Part shown: positions 40,595 through 49,796 of the stretch, piece after piece
How the letters are laid out: every line of letters begins with the position of its first letter
Position numbering within the stretch: position 1 is the stretch's first letter
NCBI GenBank assembly: GCA_964408805.1
Contig: CAYPAV010000006.1
Coordinates: 124,001 to 188,000, forward strand
Source of the DNA: CAYPAV01 sp964408805
Lineage (GTDB): Bacteria > Pseudomonadota > Alphaproteobacteria > UBA8366
Direction: 5' to 3'
Length of the DNA stretch: 64,000 nucleotides
Notes under the pieces: model-generated
Seen by the model: only the letters and a program-made list of their open reading frames with translations
Databases searched by the model: none
Told to the model about the DNA's origin: nothing
Position numbers and translations under genes: made by a program

Positions 40595-42250
40595 ATGACC
40601 AACACGCTCCTCACTCGGCACGACCCGGCTGAAGCCAACGCCTTTCACAAGGCGGGGCTTTGGGGCGCAGAGACGCATTTCCGCCTGATGGCCCGAAACG
40701 CCGAGCGCCGGCCCGACGCCTATGCGATTCGCGACGGTGCGCGCCGGCTCACCTGGTCCGAACTTGCCCAATGGGTCGAGGCGATGGCCGCCGACTTCGA
40801 GCGATTGGGTCTCGTCGCCAACGACCGTGTCTCACTTTGGATGTCGAACCGGATCGAGGCGGTGGTGGCCTTTCTCGCCTGCTCGCGGAACGGCCTTGCC
40901 TGCAATCCCTCGCTTCATCGCAGCTATACGGTGGACGAGATCGCCGGCCTGCTAGAGCGGATCAACGCGAAGGCTGTCTTCGTCGAGGACGCCTGGGGCG
41001 CCGACGCCGACCGGCACGACCCGGTCGCCACTTTATCCGGCCTTCCTCAAATCAAGAAAGTCTATCGTCTTCCCGCCAAGCGCGAGCCCGGCACCGACAT
41101 GCCGGGACCGGGCGACGCCGCGACGGCGGGCAAGAGCGATGAAAACCCAGATTCGATCTGCTACCTCGCCTTTACCTCGGGGACCACGGGCACCCCGAAA
41201 TGCGTGATGCATTCCGACAATACGCTGCTGGCCAACGCCCGCGACATGGTGCGCGACTGGGGCCATGACGAGAGCTCGGCCCTGTTGTCGCTGAGCCCGC
41301 TGAGCCACCACATCGCCTGGGTGGGGGTGGCGCAATGGCTATTGTTCGGCGGCCAGCTCATCACCGACGACCCACCGGCCGGCGCCTCCAAGCTCGATTG
41401 GATCCTCGAGACCGAGCCGACCTATGTCATGGGTGTTCCGACTCATGCGATGGACCTGCTGGCCGAAATGGCGACGCGCGAGGTCGCGACCCTGGGGACG
41501 GTTCGGGTCTTCTACATGGCGGGCGCCCCCATTCCGCCGACCACCGCCGAGACCTTCGTGGCGATGGGGGTGACGCCGCAGAACGTATACGGCATGACCG
41601 AGAACTCGTCGCATCATTACACCTGGCCGGACGACCCGCAGGCGACCATCTGCGAGACCTGCGGCAAGGGCGGCAAGGCCTACAAGGTCGGGATCTTCGA
41701 TCCGGAAAATTCCGACATCGAGCTCGGCCCCGGCGAGGTCGGACATATCGCCGGCAAGGGGGCCTGCCTGATGCTCGGCTATTTCGATAATCAGCGGGCG
41801 ACCGAGAATTCCTTCAACAAGGATGGTTGGTTCCTCTCGGGCGATCTGGGGTTGATCGACGATAACGGCTGTCTTCGCTTTGTCGGTCGGCTGAAGGACA
41901 TCATCATTCGCGGCGGCCACAACATCCATCCGAAGAAGATCGAAGACCTGGCGATCAAGCACGCGGGGATCGAGAAAGCCGCCGCCTTCCCGGTTCCGGA
42001 CGAGCGCCTGGGCGAGAAAGTCTGTCTTGCGGTCATGCCCTCTGACGAAATGCCGGAAGGTTTGGCGCTCCTGGATCATCTCTTCGAGGCGGGTCTTTCG
42101 AAATATGACATGCCGGAATATTTGATCGAAATGCGCGAATTTCCGTTGACCGCGAGCGGCAAGATCCTGAAACGCGAGCTCGCAGAATGGGCGAAGACGG
42201 GCAAGCTCGATCCCGATCCCATCCGCTTCGTCGCACCCAAGGAGAATTGA
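40595..42250 (+). CDS. AMP-forming acyl-CoA synthetase (cyclohexanecarboxylate-CoA ligase-like)
   Basis: The 551-aa enzyme has the AMP-binding core AFTSGTTGTPKCVMHSDNT, YGMTENSSHHYTW and the C-terminal GDLGLIDDNGCLRFVGRLKD with GKILKREL, which holds the catalytic lysine. It is of the type annotated as cyclohexanecarboxylate-CoA ligase (AliA-like). It opens a five-gene block with enoyl-CoA hydratase, SDR and acyl-CoA dehydrogenase, so it should activate an acyl or alicyclic acid for beta-oxidation-like breakdown. Confidence 0.87.
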   Translation: MTNTLLTRHDPAEANAFHKAGLWGAETHFRLMARNAERRPDAYAIRDGARRLTWSELAQWVEAMAADFERLGLVANDRVSLWMSNRIEAVVAFLACSRNGLACNPSLHRSYTVDEIAGLLERINAKAVFVEDAWGADADRHDPVATLSGLPQIKKVYRLPAKREPGTDMPGPGDAATAGKSDENPDSICYLAFTSGTTGTPKCVMHSDNTLLANARDMVRDWGHDESSALLSLSPLSHHIAWVGVAQWLLFGGQLITDDPPAGASKLDWILETEPTYVMGVPTHAMDLLAEMATREVATLGTVRVFYMAGAPIPPTTAETFVAMGVTPQNVYGMTENSSHHYTWPDDPQATICETCGKGGKAYKVGIFDPENSDIELGPGEVGHIAGKGACLMLGYFDNQRATENSFNKDGWFLSGDLGLIDDNGCLRFVGRLKDIIIRGGHNIHPKKIEDLAIKHAGIEKAAAFPVPDERLGEKVCLAVMPSDEMPEGLALLDHLFEAGLSKYDMPEYLIEMREFPLTASGKILKRELAEWAKTGKLDPDPIRFVAPKEN

Positions 42251-42253
42251 GCC

Positions 42254-43021
42254 ATGGCCGTGGAACTGAGCCGCAGGCAGGAATTCGCGATCATCACCCT
42301 CAATCGTCCCGAGGCTTTGAACGCTCTTAGCTTCAAGATCGTGGACGAGATCGGTAAGGCGATCGACGAAGCGGCGGCGGGCGATGCGCGCGCCCTCCTC
42401 TTCACCGGGGCAGGCGACCGCGCCTTCAGTGCGGGTGCCGACATCACCGAATTGATGGGCCGGGGGCTCGGCGACCAGAAGGCCGGCGCCATGCGGGGGC
42501 AACGGACCTTCGCAAAGCTCGACCATATACCCCAGCCCTCGGTCGCGGTGATCAACGGCTATGCCTTCGGCGGCGGCATGGAATTGGCGCTCGCCTGCAA
42601 TTTCCGGCTCGGCACCGCCAACGCCAAGGTCGGCCTGCCGGAGATCAAGCTCGGCCTGATCCCCGGCTATGGCGGCACCATCCGCCTGCCGCGCCTGATC
42701 GGCGAAGGCCGGGCGCTGGAACTGGTCATGACCGGACGCACCGTCGAGGCCGAGGAAGCGGAACGGATCGGCCTGGTCAATCGCCTGATCGAGGGCGACC
42801 CGATCGAGGCCGCGATGGCGTTCGCCCGTGAATTCACCGGCTATTCGATGCCGGCTTTAGGGTTGGCGCGGGAGTCGGTGATGCGCGCCCTCGACGTGCC
42901 CGTATTGGAAGGTTTGAAGATCGAGGCGGATTTGAACACGCTCGCCTTTCAGACCGAGGATTCGCTTGAAGGCATGAACGCCTTCCTGGAGAAGCGTAAG
43001 CCAAAGTTCAAGGATCGCTGA
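42254..43021 (+). CDS. Enoyl-CoA hydratase/isomerase
   Basis: The 255-aa crotonase has AVINGYAFGGGMELALACNF and GLPEIKLGLIPGYGGTIRL, which carry the oxyanion hole and catalytic Glu region. It is 3 bp after the CoA ligase and overlaps the next gene by one base (TGATG). It would hydrate an unsaturated acyl-CoA in the operon's pathway or act as a ring hydrolase, as BadI does; the exact chemistry is not fixed. Confidence 0.92.
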   Translation: MAVELSRRQEFAIITLNRPEALNALSFKIVDEIGKAIDEAAAGDARALLFTGAGDRAFSAGADITELMGRGLGDQKAGAMRGQRTFAKLDHIPQPSVAVINGYAFGGGMELALACNFRLGTANAKVGLPEIKLGLIPGYGGTIRLPRLIGEGRALELVMTGRTVEAEEAERIGLVNRLIEGDPIEAAMAFAREFTGYSMPALGLARESVMRALDVPVLEGLKIEADLNTLAFQTEDSLEGMNAFLEKRKPKFKDR

Positions 43022-43752
43022 TGAAAGACGGCGCCGTCATCGTAACGGGGGCAAGCCGCGGCATCGGAGCCGCGGTTTCAATGGCACTTGCCGATCGGGG
43101 TTACCTGGTGGCCGGACTCTCACGGACCGGCGACGCGCCCTCGGGGGCCGAAGACCCCGGGAAATTCCTGCTCCGAAAATGCGACGTCACCGACGAGACC
43201 GCGATCCGCGAGAGCTTCGCCTGGGTGGCCGAGGAAGCGGGCGGCATCCGCTGCCTGATCAACAATGCGGGCCTTCATACCAATGCCCGCAGCGCCGAAC
43301 TGACACTTGAGGGCTATAACGAGACGATGGCGATCAACGCGACCTCGGTGATGTTGGGGAGCCGAGAGGCCTTTCCCTATCTCGAGGCGCGGGGCGGTGG
43401 GCTGATCATCAATATGGGGTCCTTCTTCGACAAGATCGGAGTGCCGCAGAACCTCTCCTATTGCGCCTCGAAAGCAGCGGTGGGGGCGATCACGCGCTGT
43501 CTTGCGGTCGAATGGGCGCGCTTTGGCATCCGCGTGGTCAACCTGGCGCCGGGATATATCGCGACCGACCTCAACAAGGATTTCCTGGCACAGAAACGCC
43601 AGCGGGATTTTCTCGCCAGCCGAATCCCGACCGGCGCCCCCGGTACCGCCGAGGATGTGGCACGCATGATCGGGGCACTCCTCGACGAGGACATCCCCTA
43701 TCTGACCGGCGAGACGATCTACCTCGATGGCGGGCAGAGCATCAATCATTAG
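43021..43752 (+). CDS. SDR-family oxidoreductase
   Basis: The 243-aa classical SDR has the NAD loop VTGASRGIGAAVSMALADR, INNAG and the YxxxK active site in YCASKAAVGA. It could oxidise the hydroxyacyl-CoA made by the crotonase, as BadH does in cyclohexanecarboxylate breakdown. Part of the same operon. Confidence 0.92.
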   Translation: MKDGAVIVTGASRGIGAAVSMALADRGYLVAGLSRTGDAPSGAEDPGKFLLRKCDVTDETAIRESFAWVAEEAGGIRCLINNAGLHTNARSAELTLEGYNETMAINATSVMLGSREAFPYLEARGGGLIINMGSFFDKIGVPQNLSYCASKAAVGAITRCLAVEWARFGIRVVNLAPGYIATDLNKDFLAQKRQRDFLASRIPTGAPGTAEDVARMIGALLDEDIPYLTGETIYLDGGQSINH

Positions 43753-43800
43753 GGGGTAGCTGGGTTTCTTATCGCTATCAGAGGAACTGAAACCAAACAG

Positions 43801-44967
43801 ATGCAAGTCTTCGAACGCCTGAAAGCGACCCTCGACCTCCCGGAGGAGGAAATGCTGCTCCTGGAGAGTGTCCGGCAATTGGCGCGGGACCGGATCGCGC
43901 CCGCGGCGGCGACGCACGACAAGGAGGCCAGTTTTCCCTGGGACAACGTAAAAGGCATCAACGAGCTCGGCCTCAACGCCGTCTTCATACCGGAAGCCTA
44001 TAGCGGGGCCGGGATGTCGTTTGCGGTCTATCTCGAATGCGTGAAGGAGATCGCCGCCGCCTGCGCTGCCACCGGCATCATTTGGGCGACCAATTACCAC
44101 GCCATGAAGCCCGTGATCGACTTCGGGAACGAGGAGCAAAAACGGCGCTGGCTGCCGCGCCTGGCGGAAGGCGCTCTCGCCTCGCTTTGTATTACCGAAC
44201 CCACGGCCGGTTCCGATGCCACGGGCATGCGTACCAAATTCACGCCGGACGGCGACGAGATCGTGATCGACGGCGGCAAGACATTCATCACGAATGGCGA
44301 TGTCGCGGATTTCCTCGTCCTGTTCGGAAAATGGAGCGAGATCGACGACCCGAAACAGGCGATCACGCTGCTGGTCGTCGAGACCGATAAATCCGACGTC
44401 ACCACCGTCGGCCTCGAGGACAAGATGGGCCACCGCGCCTCTTCGACGGCGACACTTGCCTTCGACGGCACCCGGGTGCCGCGTGCCAATCTCATTCACG
44501 AACCCGGCGACGGTCTGAAACTGTTGCTGGCCTCCCTCAACAAGTCGCGCCCCAGTGTCGCCGCGCATGCGCTCGGCATCTGCCGCGCCGCCTTCGACGA
44601 TGCCGTCGCCTATATCAATCAGCGCCAGCAGTCGGGCCGCAAGATCATCGAGTTCCAGGGCATTCAGTTCCTGCTCGCCGATCTGGCGACCGATCTCGCG
44701 ATGGCGGAGGCCTTCCTAGCGCATCTGGCACGGATGATCGATGCCGGCGCGCCCGATTTTTCGACCGAGGCCTCGATGGCGAAGATGCGCGCCTCCGACC
44801 TCGCCATGCGTATCACCACCGAAGCGGTGCAGCTCCACGGCGGCTATGGGTATGTGAAAGATTACCGCGTCGAGCGTCTGATGCGCGACGCCAAGATCAC
44901 CCAAATTTGGGAAGGCACCAATCAGGTGCACCGCCAACTGATCGGCCGGAGTTTTTTCGAGAAGTGA
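43801..44967 (+). CDS. Acyl-CoA dehydrogenase
   Basis: The 388-aa flavoenzyme has TEPTAGSDATGMRTKF, the FAD/dimer region and the ending ERLMRDAKITQIWEGTNQVH, with the catalytic Glu in WEGTNQ. It should introduce a double bond into an acyl-CoA, the first oxidation step after the ligase. Its position fourth in the operon is consistent. Confidence 0.92.
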   Translation: MQVFERLKATLDLPEEEMLLLESVRQLARDRIAPAAATHDKEASFPWDNVKGINELGLNAVFIPEAYSGAGMSFAVYLECVKEIAAACAATGIIWATNYHAMKPVIDFGNEEQKRRWLPRLAEGALASLCITEPTAGSDATGMRTKFTPDGDEIVIDGGKTFITNGDVADFLVLFGKWSEIDDPKQAITLLVVETDKSDVTTVGLEDKMGHRASSTATLAFDGTRVPRANLIHEPGDGLKLLLASLNKSRPSVAAHALGICRAAFDDAVAYINQRQQSGRKIIEFQGIQFLLADLATDLAMAEAFLAHLARMIDAGAPDFSTEASMAKMRASDLAMRITTEAVQLHGGYGYVKDYRVERLMRDAKITQIWEGTNQVHRQLIGRSFFEK

Positions 44968-45003
44968 CGGTCGCGCCGCGGCCCCATAGGAGGAGAGACC
45001 ATC

Positions 45004-45402
45004 ATGACCGCGAAGAAACTCATCAACCCGCCCTCGCCCCGCGCCGGCCAGGCGGCTTTCGCGCAGGCCGTCCAGGTCGGCGAGACGATCTATGTTTCAG
45101 GCCAAGTGGCGCAGGACGCCGACGGCAACGTCGTCGGCATCGACGACATGGCCGCGCAGTCCCGCCAGGTCTTCAAGAACATCGCGGACGTGCTGACCCA
45201 TGCGGGTTCGTCAATGCGGGACGTCGTGAAGATCACCTGCTACGTCTCGGATATGAGCCGCTACGGCGAGTATGACGCGGTCCGCCGCGAGGTCTTCCCC
45301 GACGCGGCCATCGCCAGCGCCACCGTCATCAGCCCCGGCTTCGTAAAGGAAGGCTGCCTGATCGAGATCGAGACCATCGCGGTGACGGGGAGCGGGGTTT
45401 AG
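45004..45402 (+). CDS. RidA-family protein
   Basis: The 132-aa product has the RidA core: FAQAVQVGETIYVSGQVAQD and the closing LIEIETIAVTG with the active-site arginine region. RidA proteins hydrolyse reactive imines and enamines; operon members of the same fold also deaminate catabolic intermediates. GGAGGAGAG before the ATG gives strong initiation. It follows the acyl-CoA dehydrogenase after 36 bp. Confidence 0.88.
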   Translation: MTAKKLINPPSPRAGQAAFAQAVQVGETIYVSGQVAQDADGNVVGIDDMAAQSRQVFKNIADVLTHAGSSMRDVVKITCYVSDMSRYGEYDAVRREVFPDAAIASATVISPGFVKEGCLIEIETIAVTGSGV

Positions 45403-45409
45403 AACGCCC

Positions 45410-47728
45410 TCACCCACCTTCCATCGCCCGCCATATTTTCTCCGCCGTCACCGGCATCTGAAGGTGCGTCACGCCATAATCTCGTAAAGCGTCGACGATG
45501 GCGTTGACGATGGCGGCGGGCGCCGGGGTGGTGCCGCCTTCGCCGCCGCCCTTGGCACCCATCAGGTTGGTTTCGGTCGGGACCTCGTTGTGGCCGACCG
45601 CGAACATCGGAAAATCGTCGGCCCGTGGCATCACGTAATCCATGAACGACCCGGCGAGGAGCTGTCCCGTCTCGGGGTCATAGACCACCTCCTCCCAGAG
45701 GGCCTGGCCCACCCCCTGGGCAATCCCGCCATGGACCTGCCCATCGACGATGCTTGGATTGACGACCGTGCCGACATCGTCGACCGCCGCGTAGCGAATA
45801 ATGCGGACGGCGCCCGTCTCCGGATCGATCTCCACCTCGGCGACGTGACAGCCATTGGGATAGGCCGGCATCGGCCTATCGATCAAAGCGGTCGCGCGGA
45901 GCGGGCCTTGCAGATCGTCCGGCACATCATCGCCTGCGGCCGCCGCCGCCACGTCGAATAGATCCGTCTCCCGGTCGGTACCTGTGACGCGGAACTTCCC
46001 TTCCGCGAAGACGACATCCGCCTCGGCGCATTCGAGGATATGGGCGGCGATCCGCCGGCCCCGATCGACGATCTCGTCCCGTGTCTGGGTGAAGAGATGG
46101 CCGCCGACCCGCATCGTCCGAGCCGAATGCGAGCCCGAGCCGTCCTTGACGAAGGCGGTGTCGCCATAGCGGAAATCGACACATTCGAAGGGCACGCCGA
46201 GGAAGCTGGCGCCAATTTGCCGGAAGGTCGTCTCGTGGCCCTGGCCGCTCGACTGACTGCCGATGATCATCTCGACCCGGCCCTCGGGCAGGACCTCCAT
46301 CACGGCGCGTTCGAGCGGCCAGCCGGTCGAGGTCTCGACGTAATTCGCGATGCCGATGCCACGCAGCCGGCCGGATTTCATCGCCTCGTCACGGCGGACC
46401 TCGAACCCCGCCCAATCGGAAAGGTCGAGCACCATGTCCATGCTTTTGTGGAATTTGCCGCTGTCATAGGTGACGCCAAGCGGGTTGGTGTAGGGCAAGG
46501 CGCTTTCGGGCAGAAGGTTCCGGCGGCGAAGCTTGACCCGGTCGATACCGGTCTCGCTTGCGGCCAGGTCGACCAAGCGCTCCAGCACGAAGATCGCCTC
46601 GGGACGGCCGGCCCCTCGATACGCGGTCACCGGCGAGGTATTGGTCCAGACCGCCTTCGTCACCACATCGGCAAGCGGGATGTCGTAGAGACCTGTGGTC
46701 ACGGTCGGCCCCCGTGCAATCGGGACGAAGGACAGAGAATGCGTGCCGAGATTGCCGAAATTCTCGGTCCGCATGGCGAGAAAGTTGCCGGCGGCGTCGA
46801 GCGCCAGTTCGGCCCGCGTAATGAGATCCCGGCCGGCATAATCGCCAAGTCCCATTTCGGCCCGCGTACCGACCCATTTGACCGGCCGGCCGAGACGCTT
46901 CGCCGCCCAGGCGACGAGAGCGAATTCCGGATAGCATGAGTTCCGCGTGCCGTAGCCCCCGCCGACATCGCGCGAGACGACGCGGAAACTGTCCTCCGGC
47001 AGGCTGAAGGCGGCGGCGAGTTCGCGCTGGAAGCGGTTGACCCCCTGCCCGCCCGCGAAAAGAAGGTGGAGGTCGTTCTCCGCGTCATAGTCGGCGACCG
47101 CCGCGCGCGGTTCCATGGGCACGCCGGTGACCCGGTTGTTGACGAATTCGAGCGACACCACATGCGCGGCTTCGGCGATCGCAGCCGCGACGGCCGCCGG
47201 ATCACCCTTCTGGTCGTCGACGCAGAGGTTGCTCGATTGATCGTCCCAAAGCAGGGGCGCACCGGGCTCGAGCGCCGCGATCGGTTCGACCGCGACGGGG
47301 AGTTCCTCATAGGTAACCCCAACCCGTTCGGCCGCGTCGCGGGCTTGCTCGTAAGTTTCGGCGACGATCATCGCCACACCCTCGCCGACCCGACGGCTCT
47401 TATCGGTCACCAGGGGCTCGATCGGGGGATGAAAAACCGGCGCCTCGTCGCGGTTCTTGAGGGCGACGTCCTTGGGATTGCCTTGTGCCGCCATCGGCCG
47501 AAGCCCATCGGCAAGATAGTCTTGGCCCGTCAGAACCGCGATCACGCCCGGCATCCGGGTGGCGTCCCCGGTCTCGATCGAAACAAGGCGCGCATGCGAC
47601 CGGTCGGTCCGGGCCAGGACCGCATGCAATTGATCCGGCAAGTTCAGATCATCGCTGTATTCGCCCCGGCCCGTGAGAAGCCGCGCGTCCTCGATCCTTG
47701 GGATGGCCGCGCCGATACCCTTGCTCAT
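45410..47728 (-). CDS. Molybdenum hydroxylase large subunit (CoxL/XdhB-like)
   Basis: The 772-aa product is the molybdopterin-binding subunit of the xanthine dehydrogenase family: RTDRSHARLVSIETGDATRM, the moco region AYRGAGRPEAIFVLERLVDL, GSQSSGQGHETTFRQ and KGGGEGGTTPAPAAI at the end. The active-site loop is the AYRGAGR form, not the AYxCSFR of true CO dehydrogenase. No small (2Fe-2S) or medium (FAD) subunit gene adjoins it, so partners lie elsewhere. It is the last gene of a five-gene operon and probably hydroxylates an organic ring or carbon. Confidence 0.88.
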   Translation of the reverse strand: MSKGIGAAIPRIEDARLLTGRGEYSDDLNLPDQLHAVLARTDRSHARLVSIETGDATRMPGVIAVLTGQDYLADGLRPMAAQGNPKDVALKNRDEAPVFHPPIEPLVTDKSRRVGEGVAMIVAETYEQARDAAERVGVTYEELPVAVEPIAALEPGAPLLWDDQSSNLCVDDQKGDPAAVAAAIAEAAHVVSLEFVNNRVTGVPMEPRAAVADYDAENDLHLLFAGGQGVNRFQRELAAAFSLPEDSFRVVSRDVGGGYGTRNSCYPEFALVAWAAKRLGRPVKWVGTRAEMGLGDYAGRDLITRAELALDAAGNFLAMRTENFGNLGTHSLSFVPIARGPTVTTGLYDIPLADVVTKAVWTNTSPVTAYRGAGRPEAIFVLERLVDLAASETGIDRVKLRRRNLLPESALPYTNPLGVTYDSGKFHKSMDMVLDLSDWAGFEVRRDEAMKSGRLRGIGIANYVETSTGWPLERAVMEVLPEGRVEMIIGSQSSGQGHETTFRQIGASFLGVPFECVDFRYGDTAFVKDGSGSHSARTMRVGGHLFTQTRDEIVDRGRRIAAHILECAEADVVFAEGKFRVTGTDRETDLFDVAAAAAGDDVPDDLQGPLRATALIDRPMPAYPNGCHVAEVEIDPETGAVRIIRYAAVDDVGTVVNPSIVDGQVHGGIAQGVGQALWEEVVYDPETGQLLAGSFMDYVMPRADDFPMFAVGHNEVPTETNLMGAKGGGEGGTTPAPAAIVNAIVDALRDYGVTHLQMPVTAEKIWRAMEGG

Positions 47729-47788
47729 GGCGTCATCCTTCGTGCGATACGATAATGATCAATCTATGGCGGACGGGCGCGGTTTCGC

Positions 47789-48985
47789 CTATTCCGGAAT
47801 CACCCCCGCCGTCTTCATCGCGTCGATCGCCACTGCATCCAACCCGGCGACCTCGCGGAGTACGGCTTCGGTATGCGCACCGAGCACCGGGGCACCGATC
47901 TGGTCGGTGACGGGCGTTCCGGACAGCGTCATCGGCGAGCGGATACCCGGCACCTCACCGAATTCGGAATGAGGCTGACGGGTCAGTAAATTTCGTTCGA
48001 TTACCGCCGCGGAACTCAACGCCTCGCCGACGTCCAGAACCTCGCCCGCCGGAATGCCCGCGGTGTCGAGTTTCCTTAGCCAATTGCCGCGCGTGTCGCC
48101 GGCGAAGATCGCGTAAAGCTCGGTATTCAACGCGGTGCCATTATCGACGCGAGCCATATTGTCCTTAAAGCGCGGGTCCTCGGCGAACTCGGGCCGTTCC
48201 AGCACATCATTGCAGAAGGCACTGAACATCCGATTGTTGGTCATGGCGATCATCATCGGCCCGTCCGACGCCTCGTAAACGCCAACGGGCTGGGCGATCA
48301 GATTGCCGTTGCCGGCGCGCCCCAGAACTTTGTCGTCGATGAGATATTCCGTCGTCGCATGATGCAGCATGTTGATCGCCGTATCGTAGAGCGGCACGTC
48401 GATCCGTTGGCCCTCGCCGGTACGCCCGCGCGCGATCAGCGCCGCCAGGATCGCTTCCCCCGCGAAGAGGCCGGTAATGATGTCGATGATGGAGACCCCG
48501 GTCCGGATCGGCCCGCCGTCGCGCTCCCCGGTCAGCGACATGAAGCCGCTTTCGCCCTGAACGATTGGATCGTAGCCCGGGCGATCCTTAAGTGCCCCCT
48601 CGCGGCCGTATGCCGAGATCGAGCAGAACACGAGCTTCGGGTTGACCGCGCGGATCGCCTCGTAACCGAGGCCATACCGATCCATCACGCCCGTCCTGAA
48701 ATTCTCGACGATCACGTCGGCGTTCTTGGCCATCGCCAGGATCGCATCCCGCCCCTCGGGTTTCCGGAAGTCGATGGCGGCACTTTTCTTGTTGCGGTTG
48801 ACGGCGAGGAAATAGGTCGAGACGCCGAGCTTCTTCGAAATACTGAATCCGCGAGTATCGTCGCCGCCCGCCGGGTTTTCGATCTTGACGATTTCGGCCC
48901 CGAGATCGCCCAGCGTCATGGAACAATAGGGTCCCGCGAGCACGCGCGTGAAATCAAGGACCCGAATGCCTTCGAGCGCGGTCAT
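47789..48985 (-). CDS. CaiB/BaiF CoA-transferase (family III)
   Basis: The 398-aa product has the family III start IRVLDFTRVLAGPYCSMTLG, with the catalytic-Asp region near 180, and the Rossmann-like folds. It moves CoA between carboxylic acids. With the MaoC-like hydratase directly upstream, it resembles the Mct/Meh pair of mesaconyl-CoA metabolism; this link is inference. Confidence 0.9.
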   Translation of the reverse strand: MTALEGIRVLDFTRVLAGPYCSMTLGDLGAEIVKIENPAGGDDTRGFSISKKLGVSTYFLAVNRNKKSAAIDFRKPEGRDAILAMAKNADVIVENFRTGVMDRYGLGYEAIRAVNPKLVFCSISAYGREGALKDRPGYDPIVQGESGFMSLTGERDGGPIRTGVSIIDIITGLFAGEAILAALIARGRTGEGQRIDVPLYDTAINMLHHATTEYLIDDKVLGRAGNGNLIAQPVGVYEASDGPMMIAMTNNRMFSAFCNDVLERPEFAEDPRFKDNMARVDNGTALNTELYAIFAGDTRGNWLRKLDTAGIPAGEVLDVGEALSSAAVIERNLLTRQPHSEFGEVPGIRSPMTLSGTPVTDQIGAPVLGAHTEAVLREVAGLDAVAIDAMKTAGVIPE

Positions 48986-49016
48986 GCTTTCCTATCCCTT
49001 GCGTATATTGACGGCG

Positions 49017-49796
49017 TTAGCCGACGGCGTGAACGACCGCGTTGCTCGTCGGCTTGCCGTCGGAATTGAGGAGATGCATCGCCGCGATCCGCCCCTCCAC
49101 CTCCTGCGCCACCAGCGACAGCGTGTCATCCCAGAACATAGGCCGCCGGAACCAGACCTCCAGATCGAAGGTACTGGGGGCATAGCGCTTCTCGAGCGCT
49201 TCGCGGTAATAGTGAAGGCCCATTAGCCCGGCCGCGATGGGTGCGCGAAATCCGTGCTGGCGCGCGACCTCGGGATCGGAATGAATCAGATTTCGGGCCG
49301 AATCGCTGTACTCCGCGACCTTCGGCGGGTCCAGCGGATGGCGCATGATCTCGTCGAACCCGTCCAAATCCTCGTCGGGCCGGCTCAACTTGGCCGAGGG
49401 TCCCGGCTCCCCCATCGGAATGATGCCGGAACGCACCGCCTCGACCAGCACGGTACCGTCGGCGCGGGTATAGGCGAACCGGCATTTCAGGACGGCGCCC
49501 CTCGGGTGGGGGCCGAGCTCCAGGATCCGGCCGCTGACGCTAACCGGTTCGTCGAAGCGGACCGGCTCCAGTTGCTTGAATCGCTGGGTCAGATGCACGC
49601 CGCCCATGATGATGACACCGGAATCGATCAATACGTTCAATGTCGGCAGGCCGAGCATGACGACATCGACCGCATCCCCGTAGAGGTCCGGGTCGATCCC
49701 GCAGCAGTTCAGCTTCCGGGCTTGGCCCGCTCGCTCGACGACGAATTCCTGGACGGGAAAATCGAACCCCGCTTCCAGATCAAGGGCCGCATTCAT
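49017..49796 (-). CDS. MaoC-like dehydratase/hydratase (mesaconyl-C4-CoA hydratase-like)
   Basis: The 259-aa product has a two-domain hot-dog architecture with an N-terminal FAS1-like half (INNPEPVRFDEPVSVSGRI-type) and the active-site region ARQHGFRAPIAAGLMGLHYY. It would hydrate an acyl-CoA double bond. Its ATG overlaps the stop of the dioxygenase-like gene (ATGA), so it is coupled to it. Its partner is the CaiB gene downstream. Confidence 0.82.
   Translation of the reverse strand: MNAALDLEAGFDFPVQEFVVERAGQARKLNCCGIDPDLYGDAVDVVMLGLPTLNVLIDSGVIIMGGVHLTQRFKQLEPVRFDEPVSVSGRILELGPHPRGAVLKCRFAYTRADGTVLVEAVRSGIIPMGEPGPSAKLSRPDEDLDGFDEIMRHPLDPPKVAEYSDSARNLIHSDPEVARQHGFRAPIAAGLMGLHYYREALEKRYAPSTFDLEVWFRRPMFWDDTLSLVAQEVEGRIAAMHLLNSDGKPTSNAVVHAVG

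Noticed and set aside
45410..47728. True carbon monoxide dehydrogenase
   Set aside because: The active loop is AYRGAGR, not AYxCSFR, and the other two subunits are missing.
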